Of a DNA stretch of 7,329 nt, positions 6,255 to 7,329 are shown piece after piece. Origin of the DNA: an uncultured Bacteroidota bacterium (GTDB taxonomy: Bacteria; Bacteroidota; Bacteroidia; Chitinophagales; Chitinophagaceae); the NCBI GenBank assembly GCA_903933995.1, contig CAIZMD010000329.1, positions 1 through 7,329 on the forward strand, in the 5' to 3' direction. Position 1 is the first letter of the stretch, and each line of letters starts with the position of its first letter. A program made the translations under genes and the position numbers. Below the pieces are notes generated by a model, which ran no database searches, was not told where the DNA came from, and worked only from the letters and a program-made list of their open reading frames with translations.

Positions 6255-7329
6255 TTAAAAGCTAGCATTTACACCAAAGATGAAACTGCGGCTTTTTGGA
6301 TAAGCTGAATAGTCAAGACCTGGAGTCAATGGACTGTTTCTAACACTTACTTCTGGGTCATAACCAGTGTATTTGGTGAATACTGCTAAATTATTTGCCG
6401 TAAAGTAAAATCTCAGTTTGCTGATTTTCATCTTACCCAATTTTTCAACTGGAAGACTATAACCCAATGTAAAGTTGTTGATTCTTAAAAAAGAGCCATC
6501 TTCTATTGCCCAAGAACTAGGATAGAAAGCACCTGTTCCTTTAATTGGTTGCCAAATATTTGCGTTAGCATTCAGAGCAGATAATTGGTCAGGAGCAATT
6601 CCTACAACTTTACCAGCTGAATTTACCCACTGTGCAGTTTGACCAGTAGCTGTTACCACTTTCCAACGACCTGCCATCATATCAATCATGTTTGAGTTAC
6701 CGGTATATCCATTTGTAAACTCCACTTTATTGGCATTGTAAATATCATTGCCATAAGAGAAATTGATAAACAAACTCATATCCCAATTCTTATAAGTGAA
6801 TTGGTTGTTCCATCCACCAGTGAATTTGGGAGTTGGATTACCTATGATTGTTCTGTCTTTATCCAAATTGATTAAACCGTCTCCATCCAAATCCTTGAAC
6901 TTTACAGAACCTGGTTGAACGGCACCTATAATACCAGCATTGCTCACGGTACCTGCTTTCAAAGTATAAACACTTGTTGCAGCATCATAATCAAAGTCTG
7001 ATACTTTGTAGAATCCATCATTTACCAAACCCCACATAGAACCTACAGGATCTCCTATTCTAATAATATAATCGGTTGGCTGTCCAGAAACACCCCAACT
7101 TGCTGCGGGAAAGAATAATTTTTGATTTTGGCCAAGTGCCTCTACTTGATTTTTATTAAAGGCCATATTGAAATTAGAATTCCAAGTAAAATCAGCTTTT
7201 TTAATTACCAGTGCGTTAAGTTGAAATTCAACCCCTTTGTTAGAGGTCTTACCTATATTTTGCAATTGGGTAGCATAGCCATAAGTAGATGCAATAGGCA
7301 CATTCAACAATAGATTTTTTGCATTGTTA
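6255..7329 (-). CDS. susC: SusC/RagA-family TonB-dependent transporter, C-terminal part
   Basis: The open frame enters from the right edge and gives 357 residues before its TAA, roughly the last third of a SusC protein of about 1000 residues. The visible part is outer-membrane barrel. It carries typical SusC segments: LLLNVPIASTYGYATQ followed by NIGKTSNKGVEFQLNA near the start, the acidic loop DLDGDGLINLDKDRTIIGNP, then GGWNNQFTYKNWDMSLFINF, FLRINNFTLGYSLP, LRFYFTANNLAVFTKYTGYDPEV, and a terminal aromatic strand SRSFIFGVNASF recognised by the barrel-assembly machinery. With SusD as lid it would import oligosaccharides using TonB energy. No start codon lies inside the window: a TTG at 7310 opens a frame, but the frame continues upstream without a stop, so it is not a real start. 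The signal peptide, plug and the operon promoter are beyond the edge. Confidence 0.96.
   Translation of the reverse strand, partial: NNAKNLLLNVPIASTYGYATQLQNIGKTSNKGVEFQLNALVIKKADFTWNSNFNMAFNKNQVEALGQNQKLFFPAASWGVSGQPTDYIIRIGDPVGSMWGLVNDGFYKVSDFDYDAATSVYTLKAGTVSNAGIIGAVQPGSVKFKDLDGDGLINLDKDRTIIGNPTPKFTGGWNNQFTYKNWDMSLFINFSYGNDIYNANKVEFTNGYTGNSNMIDMMAGRWKVVTATGQTAQWVNSAGKVVGIAPDQLSALNANANIWQPIKGTGAFYPSSWAIEDGSFLRINNFTLGYSLPVEKLGKMKISKLRFYFTANNLAVFTKYTGYDPEVSVRNSPLTPGLDYSAYPKSRSFIFGVNASF

Noticed and set aside
7308..7310. TTG at 7310 as a start for the SusC-type gene
   Set aside because: The frame remains open to the window edge, and the sequence upstream and downstream reads as continuous SusC barrel.

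Overview
The window looks like part of a Bacteroidota polysaccharide utilization locus (PUL). The organism cannot be named from this sequence. The adjacent SusC-type and SusD-type genes, the AT-rich composition, start codons without Shine-Dalgarno sequences and a TTTG-type promoter all fit Bacteroidota. The protein style is compatible with the Chitinophagaceae/Sphingobacteriaceae side of the phylum, but that is an impression, not a test.

Layout. At the left edge (1-203, minus) is the N-terminus of a secreted protein with a carboxypeptidase-regulatory-like domain, most likely a second TonB-dependent receptor. A 411-bp intergenic region (204-614) separates it from a divergently transcribed LacI-family regulator (615-1649, plus). 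The regulator converges on the main operon, with only 2 bp between the two stop codons. The main operon runs on the minus strand from right to left: the last 357 residues of a SusC-type outer-membrane transporter (7329-6255, cut by the window edge), a SusD-type surface lipoprotein (6231-4411), a secreted CE8 pectinesterase (4318-3296) and a secreted GH43 glycosidase with a C-terminal beta-sandwich domain (3280-1652). A clear intrinsic terminator lies between susD and the pectinesterase gene.

How the genes may work together. SusD would capture glycan fragments at the cell surface and SusC would import them. The pectinesterase would remove methyl esters from homogalacturonan, exposing free galacturonate to depolymerases encoded elsewhere. 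The GH43 enzyme would trim arabinose or xylose side chains. The LacI protein is the obvious candidate local regulator, responding to a sugar or sugar-acid inducer. Pectin as the target rests mainly on the CE8 gene; no polysaccharide lyase or GH28 is visible in the window.

I see no RNA genes, mobile elements, CRISPR arrays or broken genes. I also see no convincing evidence of a new type of biological system. The points most worth checking are regulatory: the terminator inside the PUL, the very short leader that may precede the pectinesterase gene, the overlapping 3' ends of the regulator and the enzyme operon, and repeats in the intergenic region.
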